Shown here piece after piece: positions 22,532 through 29,716 of a DNA stretch of 33,870 bases. The position numbers and the translations under genes are program-made. Position 1 is the stretch's first letter, and every line of letters starts with the position of its first letter. Origin of the DNA: DSAR01 sp034437315 (GTDB lineage: Bacteria; Chloroflexota; Anaerolineae; B4-G1). The stretch lies in the NCBI GenBank assembly GCA_034437315.1, contig DAOTUC010000306.1:1-33870 (forward strand), given 5' to 3'. A model generated the notes under the pieces. That model made no database searches and was not told the origin of the DNA. It saw only the letters and a list, made by a program, of their open reading frames with translations.

Positions 22532-23766
22532 TCGCCAGTGTCACCGGCGGACTAGCCGAACGAGTGGGCTTGCAGGCAGGCGACGCGCTGCTTTCGATCA
22601 ACGGTCAGCCGTTGCGCGACGTAATCGACGTGCGCTTCCACGCCGCCGCCGAGCGTCTGGCGCTCGAAATGCGCCGGGCCGGGCAAATGTTCACCCTGGA
22701 GACCGAGCGCCGATACGGCGAGGGTCTGGGGCTTACCTTCGACCAGCCGACCTTCGACGGGATACGGCGCTGCGAAAATCGGTGTGCGTTCTGTTTCGTC
22801 GCGCAGACGCCGCCGGGGTTGCGCCCCTCGCTCTACGTCCGGGATGACGATTACCGGCACTCCTTCCTCTTCGGCAACTACGTCACGCTGACCAACCTGG
22901 ACGTGGCCGATTGGGCGCGGATCGAGGCGCAGCACCTGAGCCCGCTCTACGTCTCGGTCCACGCGACCGATCCCGCGCTCCGCCGCCGGATGTTGGGGAA
23001 TCCCAGGGCGGCCGATTTGATGGATCAGCTTCAGCGTCTGGCCGACATGGGTGTCGAGGTGCACACCCAGATCGTCGTGATTCCAGGCGTCAACGATGGC
23101 CCGCATTTGGATTGCTCCATCGGCGACCTGGCCGGCCTGTACCCGGCGGTGCGCTCAGTCAGTGTCGTGCCGGTCGGGCTGACCCGTTTCCACCGGGGGG
23201 ATTGTCGCCCGCCCACCAACGAAGAGGCGCGCGCGGTCTGGGAACAGGCGACCGGCTGGCAGGGGCGGCTGCGGGAACAGTTGGGGGTGAACTTCGCCTA
23301 CCTGGCCGACGAGTGGTACCTCCGCCTGGTCCAGTCCGCGCCCCCCGCCAAGCACTACGACGGGCTGGACTTGACTGAAAACGGCGTCGGCCTGGTTCGC
23401 CGCTTCCTGGATAACCTTAAACTTGCAACCTTAAACCTGGAACTTTCAAAGCCAACTCTGGCCACAGGAACGCTATTCGCTCCCATCTTGCGTTCTGCCA
23501 TCGGCCCCTCGGCCGACGTCGCGCCGGTCGTCAATCGCTTTTTCGGTTCGACGGTGACGGTGGCGGGCTTGTTGACCGGGCGGGATGTCATCGCCCAGTT
23601 GAGCGAGCGGGCCGCCTCCGATGCCGGCGAGACGGTCGTCCTGCCGGCGGCCATGTTCGGCGGCCCGGAGGGGCAGTCGCTGGATGGGATGCGGCCCCGG
23701 GACGTCGCCGAGGCGTTGGGCCGGCGAGTCGTGTTGGATACCGAGTGGGTTCAGCGCGGGCCATAG
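22516..23766 (+). CDS. DUF512 protein with PDZ and radical SAM-like domains
   Basis: The 416-residue protein begins with a PDZ-like module (GVIASVTGGLAERVGLQAGD, about residues 4-23), then a radical SAM-like domain with CENRCAFC at about 86-93 (CxxxCxxC), and ends in the DUF512 region (TGTLFAPILR, later LPAAMFG). Its substrate is unknown. I chose TTG 22516 because AAGGAGG lies just upstream; GTG 22528 is an alternative. It overlaps cmk by 16 bases. A heptamer-repeat stretch (23413-23447) encodes NLKLATLNLELSK between the radical SAM and DUF512 parts. DUF512 proteins often sit beside the ribosome GTPase gene der, which is not in the window. Confidence 0.88.
   Translation: MPGGVIASVTGGLAERVGLQAGDALLSINGQPLRDVIDVRFHAAAERLALEMRRAGQMFTLETERRYGEGLGLTFDQPTFDGIRRCENRCAFCFVAQTPPGLRPSLYVRDDDYRHSFLFGNYVTLTNLDVADWARIEAQHLSPLYVSVHATDPALRRRMLGNPRAADLMDQLQRLADMGVEVHTQIVVIPGVNDGPHLDCSIGDLAGLYPAVRSVSVVPVGLTRFHRGDCRPPTNEEARAVWEQATGWQGRLREQLGVNFAYLADEWYLRLVQSAPPAKHYDGLDLTENGVGLVRRFLDNLKLATLNLELSKPTLATGTLFAPILRSAIGPSADVAPVVNRFFGSTVTVAGLLTGRDVIAQLSERAASDAGETVVLPAAMFGGPEGQSLDGMRPRDVAEALGRRVVLDTEWVQRGP
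23413..23447. repeat. Heptamer repeat inside the DUF512 coding region
   Basis: Five consecutive heptamers, AACCTTA, AACTTGC, AACCTTA, AACCTGG and AACTTTC, lie within the gene. They are much richer in A/T than the surrounding coding sequence and encode a linker-like Leu/Asn stretch. Confidence 0.6.
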
Positions 23767-23863
23767 TCCGCGCCGGGGCGTCCAGAGCCGCCGGACTGTG
23801 GTCCGGCAAGAACAGGTTGAGCGTACGTTACGCTTAAGCAAGGAGGGTGGGACGGATGGATGG

Positions 23864-24142
23864 ATGAAGGAAGCGAGATTCGCGTCATTGCTGGAAGAGG
23901 CGACGGCCCATTGTTACGATGCTGAGGATGAATTCTGGGCGATCTTCTCGACCCTGGTGGGCCGGGTCTCTTACCCGATCGAATGTCGGATGGGCGGAGA
24001 GACGGTATCGCTGCTCGGGATGGACGGCCCCACCAGCACGCCGGAATCGGGTGTGATGGCCCGCATCGAGAAAGGCGAGGCCGACCCGGACAGCGCGGTC
24101 TGGTTGGCGGTCCATGGATATTGGATGGCGCAGAAGGGATAA
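23864..24142 (+). CDS. Small conserved protein of unknown function
   Basis: The 92-residue acidic protein reads LLEEATAHCYDAEDEFWAIF in its first third, then VSYPIECRMGGETVSLLGMD and a final strand-like WLAVHGYWMAQ. This pattern matches small proteins I recall in Chloroflexota and Cyanobacteria that are sometimes named calcium-binding, without good evidence. The start at 23864 is the first ATG in frame; AAGGAGG lies 17 bases upstream, which is far. Neighbours are the DUF512 gene upstream and the glmS ribozyme downstream. I see no transmembrane segment. Confidence 0.72.
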   Translation: MKEARFASLLEEATAHCYDAEDEFWAIFSTLVGRVSYPIECRMGGETVSLLGMDGPTSTPESGVMARIEKGEADPDSAVWLAVHGYWMAQKG

Positions 24143-24188
24143 GGGAGGGGGTGTGACGATCAGATAAGTGAATGCCTGGAGGAAGCCA

Positions 24189-24414
24189 GCGCCTGACCCC
24201 GGCTGTGCGCGATCGGCCTGGGTGACGAGGAGGCGGTTCCCTGCGATGATGACGCGGGGCTAACCATTTCACGTAACGGTGGAATGGGAAAATCGAGACC
24301 GTTAGGCATCGGCGGATGCCGCCCGGGGTGCGGTCACATCCCGTATCTTCCTCCTCCTGAGATTCAAAGGGCGTCCACAAAACCGGTGGGTAACCGCCGC
24401 ACAAAGAGACGCCC
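24189..24414 (+). ncRNA. glmS ribozyme-riboswitch
   Basis: This RNA lies in the glmS leader and, when it binds glucosamine-6-phosphate, cuts itself and lowers GlmS production. Seen in order: a cleavage-site-like A^GCGCC at 24188-24193, GTGACGAGGAGG at 24223-24232 (approximate ends), the core TCGGCGGATGCCGCCCGG at 24309-24326, a P4 stem GGGCGT/ACGCCC (24369-24374 with 24409-24414), and the hallmark ACAAAGAG at 24401-24408. Two extra hairpins are inserted between the GACGAGG and GGCGGATGCC blocks (24239-24259 and 24264-24287). The expected cleavage point is between 24188 and 24189. Confidence 0.92.
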
Positions 24415-24460
24415 ACTGACCCTAAACCTGAAACCTATACTAAAACAGGAGGAAAACATT

Positions 24461-26317
24461 ATGTGTGGTATCGTAGGCTACGTCGGGCCGCGTGACGCGA
24501 CGCCTATTATCTTGGAAGGTTTGCGACGGTTGGAATACCGGGGCTACGACTCGGCTGGACTGGCTGTGTTACAATCGGATGACGGTGGCGCGTGTCGTAT
24601 TGGTGTGCGCCGGGAGGTCGGTAAGTTAGCGGGATTGGTCGACATGGTCGAGGCTGACCCGGTGAGTGGATTGATCGGTATTGGCCATACCCGTTGGGCG
24701 ACCCACGGCGAGCCGTGCCGCCGGAACGCTCACCCGCACGTCGGGAGCAGCGGCGAGGTGGTGGTGGTGCACAACGGCATCATCGAGAATTTTCTGGCGC
24801 TGCGCCAGGAGATGGAGGCCGAGGGCCGGCGTTTCGCCTCGGAGACCGATTCGGAGGTGGTGGTCCATCTGGTCGAGGCCTATCTGGCGGGCGGCGCGAA
24901 CCTGGAATCGGCGGTCAGACAGGCATTGACCCACATCCAGGGGGCCAATGCCTTCGTCTTTCTCAGCAAGGGGGAACCGGACCGGTTGGTGGCGGCGCGA
25001 GTGGGCAACGCCGGCGGGATCACCATCGGCCTGGGTGAGGGGGAGATGTTCGTGGCCTCCGACATCCCCGCCATTCTGCGGCACACGCGGGACATGATCT
25101 TCCTGGAGGATCGGCAGATGGCGGTGGTGACGCGGGAGGGCGCGCGGGTGACGACGCTGGCGGGCGAACCGGTGGAGCCCGAGGTGTACACCATCTCGTG
25201 GGACCCGGTGGCGGCGGCGAAGGGCCCCTACCGGCACTTCATGCAGAAGGAGATCTACGAGCAAGCCCGGTCGATCACCGACACCATCCGCGGGCGCGCG
25301 CGCCTGGAGGCGGGACACGTCCGTTTCGAGAATCTCTCGCTGACGCCGGAGGAGGCCCGGTCGTTGGATAAGATCGCCATCGTGGCCTGTGGCACCTCCG
25401 CCTACGCCGGGCTGGTGGGCAAGTTCATCCTGGAGTCGCTGGCGCGCGTCCCGGTGGAAGTCGATTACGGGTCCGAATTCCGCTATCGCGACCCCATCAT
25501 CGACGAGCGAAGCGCCGTGTTGGCTATCACCCAGAGCGGCGAGACGGTGGACACGCTGGCGGCGATGGAGGAGGCCCAGGCGAAGGGCGCCCGGTTGTGG
25601 TCCATCGTCAACGTCATCGGCAGCCAGGCAATGCGCATCTCCGACGGGTACATCCTGATGCACGCCGGCCCGGAAATCGGCGTGGCCTCGACCAAGGCGT
25701 TCACGTCCAGCCTGGTGGATTTGTACCTGCTGGGCTGCTACCTGGGCGAATTGCGGGGCGTGTTGACCGAGGAGGAGCGGCGGCGACGGGTGGACGACCT
25801 GGCGCGGCTGCCCGACCTGGTGGGCCACGTCCTGGCCCACGACGGGGCCTACGAGGGGCTGGCGAATCTGTTTTACGACCGGGCGCACGCGCTGTACCTG
25901 GGCCGAGGCATCAACTACCCCATCGCATTGGAGGGAGCGCTTAAGCTAAAGGAGATTTCCTACATCCACGCCGAGGGCTACCCGGCCGGGGAGATGAAGC
26001 ACGGCCCCATCGCCTTGATCGACGAGTCGATGCCCGTGGTCGCCATCGCGACGCGGGACGCCGTCTACGACAAGATGATCAGCCAGATTGAGCAGGTCAA
26101 GGCGCGGGGGGGGATCGTCGTCGCCCTGGCGACGGTCGGCGACGAGGCCATCGCCGACAAGGCGGACTACGTGCTCTACACCCAACCGACGCCGCCGTTG
26201 CTCTCGCCGGTCGTCAACGTGATCCCGCTGCAACTCCTGGCCTATCACCTGGCGGTGCGGCGCGGGTGTGACGTGGACCAACCGAGAAATCTGGCCAAGA
26301 GCGTGACGGTGGAGTAA
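24461..26317 (+). CDS. glmS: Glutamine-fructose-6-phosphate aminotransferase
   Basis: GlmS makes glucosamine-6-phosphate from fructose-6-phosphate and glutamine, the entry to UDP-GlcNAc and cell-envelope synthesis. The 618-residue protein has Cys2 as N-terminal nucleophile (MCGIVGYVG), the glutaminase blocks RRLEYRGYDSAG, GHTRWATHG and HNGIIEN, and two SIS domains (ACGTSAYAG, TQSGETVDTL, and EGYPAGEMKHGPIAL near the C-terminal part). It ends in NLAKSVTVE. The ATG at 24461 has AGGAGG eight bases before; longer frames only read through the ribozyme. Regulation is by the ribozyme at 24189-24414. Confidence 0.97.
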   Translation: MCGIVGYVGPRDATPIILEGLRRLEYRGYDSAGLAVLQSDDGGACRIGVRREVGKLAGLVDMVEADPVSGLIGIGHTRWATHGEPCRRNAHPHVGSSGEVVVVHNGIIENFLALRQEMEAEGRRFASETDSEVVVHLVEAYLAGGANLESAVRQALTHIQGANAFVFLSKGEPDRLVAARVGNAGGITIGLGEGEMFVASDIPAILRHTRDMIFLEDRQMAVVTREGARVTTLAGEPVEPEVYTISWDPVAAAKGPYRHFMQKEIYEQARSITDTIRGRARLEAGHVRFENLSLTPEEARSLDKIAIVACGTSAYAGLVGKFILESLARVPVEVDYGSEFRYRDPIIDERSAVLAITQSGETVDTLAAMEEAQAKGARLWSIVNVIGSQAMRISDGYILMHAGPEIGVASTKAFTSSLVDLYLLGCYLGELRGVLTEEERRRRVDDLARLPDLVGHVLAHDGAYEGLANLFYDRAHALYLGRGINYPIALEGALKLKEISYIHAEGYPAGEMKHGPIALIDESMPVVAIATRDAVYDKMISQIEQVKARGGIVVALATVGDEAIADKADYVLYTQPTPPLLSPVVNVIPLQLLAYHLAVRRGCDVDQPRNLAKSVTVE

Positions 26318-26373
26318 GAAGGCTGTTATCCTCTAACTGTTCCATTTGACCGTCCTTCCAATATTCAAATCAC

Positions 26374-26411
26374 GGGCCAATTGGACTGGTAAAAATAAGT
26401 CCAATTGGCCC
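26374..26411. promoter_or_regulatory. 14-bp perfect inverted repeat: operator or terminator
   Basis: GGGCCAATTGGACT (26374-26387) and AGTCCAATTGGCCC (26398-26411) are exact reverse complements around a ten-base loop. Each arm also contains the palindrome CCAATTGG. The right arm touches the -35 box of the next promoter. It could terminate glmS (only a short TTTAC follows) or be an autoregulatory operator of the MocR-type gene. Confidence 0.65.
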
Positions 26412-26440
26412 TTTACATGGCCTGAAAAGGGTGTTATAAT
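26412..26440 (+). promoter_or_regulatory. Promoter of the MocR-type regulator
   Basis: TTTACA at 26412-26417 and a perfect TATAAT at 26435-26440 are spaced by 17 bases. Just after it lies GATTGGATCATACCAATTA (about 26443-26461), which repeats the ATTGG/CCAAT theme of the upstream inverted repeat. Confidence 0.8.
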
Positions 26441-26511
26441 CCGATTGGATCATACCAATTAACGCACGTTTGAAGCATGACCGGCTGAATGTGATTCGTA
26501 AGGAGCGCCAG

Positions 26512-28044
26512 GTGATACACCTCGAGATTGATGCCCAGAGCGACGTCCCAACTTACCTGCAGATATTCCAGCAACTGCGCGAGCAGATCCTCCGGGGGGA
26601 CCTGCCTGGCGGTTTCCAACTGCCGCCGGAGCGCGCGTTGGCCCGCGATCTCGGCCTCTCTCGCACCACCGTCGTCAACGCCTACGGGGAGTTGAAAGCG
26701 GAAGGTCTGGCGTCCGCTCACGTCGGGCGCGGGACCATCGTCGAGGCCCCGCCCGCCAATCTCGGACCGCACCCTATCGCCTGGCCCGTTCATCTCAGCG
26801 CCCTGGGCCACCGCCTGACCCGCTACCCCCATACGACCGATCTGCCCGCGCTTCGGTTGAGTGGGCGTCCGGACGTCGTCTCGTTTGCCATGGGTCTGCC
26901 GGATCCCGCCCTGGTCTCGCCAGAGCGGTTGATCATCGCCTGGCAAGCTATCGTCGAACAATTCGGCTCTATGTCCGTGAATGTATGCCCGCCGCAGGGA
27001 TTGTCCAGCGTGCGTGAGGTCATCGCCCGGCGGATGGAGAGACGCGGCGTATCCGTCGCGCCGGAGCACATCATCGTGGTCAACGGTTCCCAGCACGGTC
27101 TTGATCTCCTGCTGCGATTGCTCGTGGAGCCGGGAGATACGATCTTGACCGAGATACCGACCTATTTCGGCGCCCTGCGTTGTTTCCAGGCCTGGGGCGT
27201 GCGCATCATTGGGGCGCCGGTAGACGAACAGGGTATGGACATCGACCGGGTAGAGCCCTTGTTAGCCCGCTATCATCCCAAGTTCATCTATACGGTCCCC
27301 GCCTACCAGAATCCCACCGGCGCGACGATGAGCCTGGAACGACGCCAGCGCCTCCTGGCGCTGGCCCAACGATACCAGATTCCCATTGTCGAAGATGATC
27401 CATTCAGCGATCTCTACTTTGACGACCCGCCGCCGTCGCCTCTCAAAGCCCTCGATCGCCATGGCCACGTCCTCTACTTGAGCACGTTCTCCAAATGTCT
27501 TGCGCCAGGGCTGCGCGTGGGATGGTTGGCGGCTCCGCTCCCCATCGTCCATCACGCGGCCCTGCTTAACCAGATCACTGAATTGCAACCGAACACGGTT
27601 GGTCAACGCCTGGTGGTCGAATTCGCCCGGCGCGGGTGGTTAGAGGAGCAGATTGGTCAGGCGCGCGCTATGTATAGGGAAAGATGCCGCGTGATGGACG
27701 TCGCGTTGAGGCGAATCCAGACGCCCGGCCTGCATTGGATGACGCCAAAGGGCGGCATGTTCCTCTGGCTCCAACTTCCCGACTTGCTCACATCCCGCGC
27801 GCTGCTAGAGGAGACAGCGCGACAGAACGTCATCTTTCTGCCAGGGGATTTGATGTATCCATCCGATGGGCCCAGCAACGCCTGCCGGCTCAACTTCAGC
27901 ATACCGGATGCGTCCGCAATTAAGCGGGGCGTCGAGGCTATTGCGACCGCTCTGAACGAGCTGCTCGACCGGCCGGCCGAACTCGAACGGGCGCGGGCGA
28001 TGACGCGGGCGATGACCCGAACGATGACCGACACGATTGTATAG
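26512..28044 (+). CDS. MocR-family regulator, PdxR-like (GntR wHTH + aminotransferase fold)
   Basis: The 510-residue protein joins a GntR winged helix (about 10-65: YLQIFQQLREQILRGDLPGG and LPPERALARDLGLSRTTVVN) to a fold-type I aminotransferase domain with the PLP lysine in STFSKCLAPGLRVGW (about Lys328). YQNPTG and EDDPFSDLYF are family blocks. PdxR proteins sense PLP and control pdxST; pdxS begins 156 bases downstream, so this is the likely role. I chose GTG 26512 because AAGGAG lies six bases upstream; TTG 26470 lacks one. The C-terminus carries a 12-bp tandem repeat encoding RAMTRAMTRTMTDT. Confidence 0.9.
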   Translation: MIHLEIDAQSDVPTYLQIFQQLREQILRGDLPGGFQLPPERALARDLGLSRTTVVNAYGELKAEGLASAHVGRGTIVEAPPANLGPHPIAWPVHLSALGHRLTRYPHTTDLPALRLSGRPDVVSFAMGLPDPALVSPERLIIAWQAIVEQFGSMSVNVCPPQGLSSVREVIARRMERRGVSVAPEHIIVVNGSQHGLDLLLRLLVEPGDTILTEIPTYFGALRCFQAWGVRIIGAPVDEQGMDIDRVEPLLARYHPKFIYTVPAYQNPTGATMSLERRQRLLALAQRYQIPIVEDDPFSDLYFDDPPPSPLKALDRHGHVLYLSTFSKCLAPGLRVGWLAAPLPIVHHAALLNQITELQPNTVGQRLVVEFARRGWLEEQIGQARAMYRERCRVMDVALRRIQTPGLHWMTPKGGMFLWLQLPDLLTSRALLEETARQNVIFLPGDLMYPSDGPSNACRLNFSIPDASAIKRGVEAIATALNELLDRPAELERARAMTRAMTRTMTDTIV

Positions 28045-28099
28045 CGAGATGCAAGATAGGATGTAAGATCAAGCTCGGATAAGCAATGGTCGAAAAGTT

Positions 28100-28123
28100 C
28101 GTCGTAGGCGATTTATCGCCTTA
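28100..28123. repeat. Relic of the GTAGGCGATTTATCGCC repeat
   Basis: CGTCGTAGGCGATTTATCGCC matches the core of the two TIR elements (GTAGTAGGCGAT with the GGCGAT/ATCGCC hairpin), but neither GGGTGTGTTTCA terminus is nearby. It is probably a decayed or partial copy. Confidence 0.5.
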
Positions 28124-28134
28124 TGCCATATGTG

Positions 28135-28156
28135 ACCGTCATCCTTCTTTGACGGT
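28135..28156. promoter_or_regulatory. ACCGTC/GACGGT inverted repeat over the pdxS -35 box
   Basis: A 6-bp inverted repeat with a ten-base loop overlaps the pdxS -35 region. It could bind the PdxR-like regulator, or be a small hairpin. Confidence 0.4.
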
Positions 28157-28176
28157 TTGGAAAAACGCGGTAAAAT
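28149..28176 (+). promoter_or_regulatory. pdxS promoter
   Basis: TTGACG at 28149-28154 and TAAAAT at 28171-28176 are spaced by 16 bases, 25 bases before the start. This is the first promoter of the pdxS-pdxT run. Confidence 0.75.
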
Positions 28177-28200
28177 AAAACTTTGTGAGGAGGTTAACAA

Positions 28201-29088
28201 ATGTACGTAGAAACTGGTACTGATAAAGTCAAGCGCGGCTTGGCTCAAATGCTCAAGGGCGGCGTCATCATGGACGTCGTCAGCGCCGAACACGCCCGCA
28301 TCGCGGAGGAGGCCGGCGCATGCGCGGTGATGGCCCTGGAACGGGTGCCGGCCGACATCCGCGCCCAGGGCGGCGTCGTCCGTATGTCGGACCCCGATAA
28401 GATTATCGAGATTCTTGAGATGGTCTCCATCCCGGTGATGGCTAAATGCCGCATCGGTCACTTCGTCGAGGCGCAGATCCTGGAGGAATTGGGTGTAGAC
28501 TTCATTGACGAGAGCGAGGTGCTGACGCCGGCCGATGAGCAACACCACGTCAACAAGCGACTCTTTGAGGTACCCTTCGTCTGTGGATGCCGCACGTTGG
28601 GCGAGGCGCTGCGGCGCATCGGCGAGGGTGCGGCGATGATCCGTACCAAGGGGGAGGCCGGCACCGGCGACGTCGTCGAGGCGGTGCGCCACGCCCGGTC
28701 TGTATTGGGCGAGATCCGGCGCTTGGAAACGATGGCTCCGGAGGAGATGATGACCTACGCCAAGGAAATCGGCGCCCCTTACGACCTGGTGGTCGAGACG
28801 GCCGAACTGGGACGCCTGCCGGTCGTCAACTTCGCCGCCGGTGGGATCGCGACGCCAGCCGACGCGGCGCTGATGATGCAACTGGGCGTAGACGGCGTGT
28901 TCGTCGGGAGCGGCATCTTCAAGTCTGGCGATCCGGTCGCCCGGGCCCACGCCATCGTCCAGGCGGTCACCCACTACGACAACGCGGAGATTCTGGCCGA
29001 GGTCAGCCGGGGGCTAGGCGAGCCGATGGTGGGCATCAACGTCAGTGACATCCCGGAAACGGCCCGCCTGGCGACGCGAGGTTGGTAG
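28201..29088 (+). CDS. pdxS: Pyridoxal 5'-phosphate synthase subunit PdxS
   Basis: PdxS makes PLP from ribose-5-phosphate, glyceraldehyde-3-phosphate and ammonia supplied by PdxT; it forms a TIM-barrel dodecamer. The 295 residues match the family. Asp25 and Lys82 (MAKCRIGHF) are the catalytic residues expected, and IRTKGEAGTGDVVEAVRH carries the second lysine. GAGGAGG precedes the ATG. It is followed with no gap by pdxT, an arrangement that supports complex assembly. Confidence 0.97.
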   Translation: MYVETGTDKVKRGLAQMLKGGVIMDVVSAEHARIAEEAGACAVMALERVPADIRAQGGVVRMSDPDKIIEILEMVSIPVMAKCRIGHFVEAQILEELGVDFIDESEVLTPADEQHHVNKRLFEVPFVCGCRTLGEALRRIGEGAAMIRTKGEAGTGDVVEAVRHARSVLGEIRRLETMAPEEMMTYAKEIGAPYDLVVETAELGRLPVVNFAAGGIATPADAALMMQLGVDGVFVGSGIFKSGDPVARAHAIVQAVTHYDNAEILAEVSRGLGEPMVGINVSDIPETARLATRGW

Positions 29089-29685
29089 ATGAGAATCGGG
29101 GTCTTGGCCGTCCAGGGGGCCTTCATTGAGCACGAAAAAGCCCTGCAACGAGTCGGCGCTCACGTGATGGAAGTACGCCTTCCGGATCACCTCGAGGGCC
29201 TGGACGGGCTCATCATCCCCGGCGGTGAATCGACCACCATCGGCAAGGTCGCCCGCCGCTGGGGACTCATCGAACCTATCCGCGCTTTCGCCCGAGCCGG
29301 TCATCCTACCTGGGGGACCTGTGCGGGGATGATCCTGATGGCCAAACAAGTGATGGATGGTCTGCCCGATCAACCGACGCTGGATTTGATGGACATCGCC
29401 GTCCGTCGAAATGCTTTCGGTCGCCAGGTCGACAGTTTCGAGGCGGATCTGGACACACCTGTGTTGGGAGGCGTTCCCTTCCACGCGGTATTCATCCGCG
29501 CCCCTCGGATCGAGCGGGTGGGGGAGGCGGTCGAGGTCCTGGCTCGCTTGGAAGATGGCGCCATCGTCGCCGCCCGGCAGGGTCGCCTGTTGACGACCTC
29601 CTTTCATCCCGAATTGACTGAGGACGACCGATTTCACCGGTTTTTCCTCGAATTGTGTCACGATTCGCCGAACACATCCAATTGA
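29089..29685 (+). CDS. pdxT: PLP synthase glutaminase subunit PdxT
   Basis: PdxT hydrolyses glutamine and channels ammonia to PdxS. The 198-residue protein has GGEST at 46-50, the nucleophile Cys78 in GTCAGM, and the His-Glu pair in SFHPEL near the C-terminus, so the triad is complete. The ATG follows the pdxS stop directly with no gap. Confidence 0.96.
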   Translation: MRIGVLAVQGAFIEHEKALQRVGAHVMEVRLPDHLEGLDGLIIPGGESTTIGKVARRWGLIEPIRAFARAGHPTWGTCAGMILMAKQVMDGLPDQPTLDLMDIAVRRNAFGRQVDSFEADLDTPVLGGVPFHAVFIRAPRIERVGEAVEVLARLEDGAIVAARQGRLLTTSFHPELTEDDRFHRFFLELCHDSPNTSN

Positions 29686-29716
29686 GCGATTGGATTGAGG
29701 AGCAAATCACATACGT

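Noticed and set aside
24284..24460. In-frame N-terminal extension of glmS
   Set aside because: It translates the ribozyme; the real start has AGGAGG and gives the required Cys2 nucleophile.
24626..25888. Minus-strand frame of 420 codons opposite glmS
   Set aside because: glmS is certain on the plus strand, and the mirror frame is His/Gln/Arg-rich without motifs.
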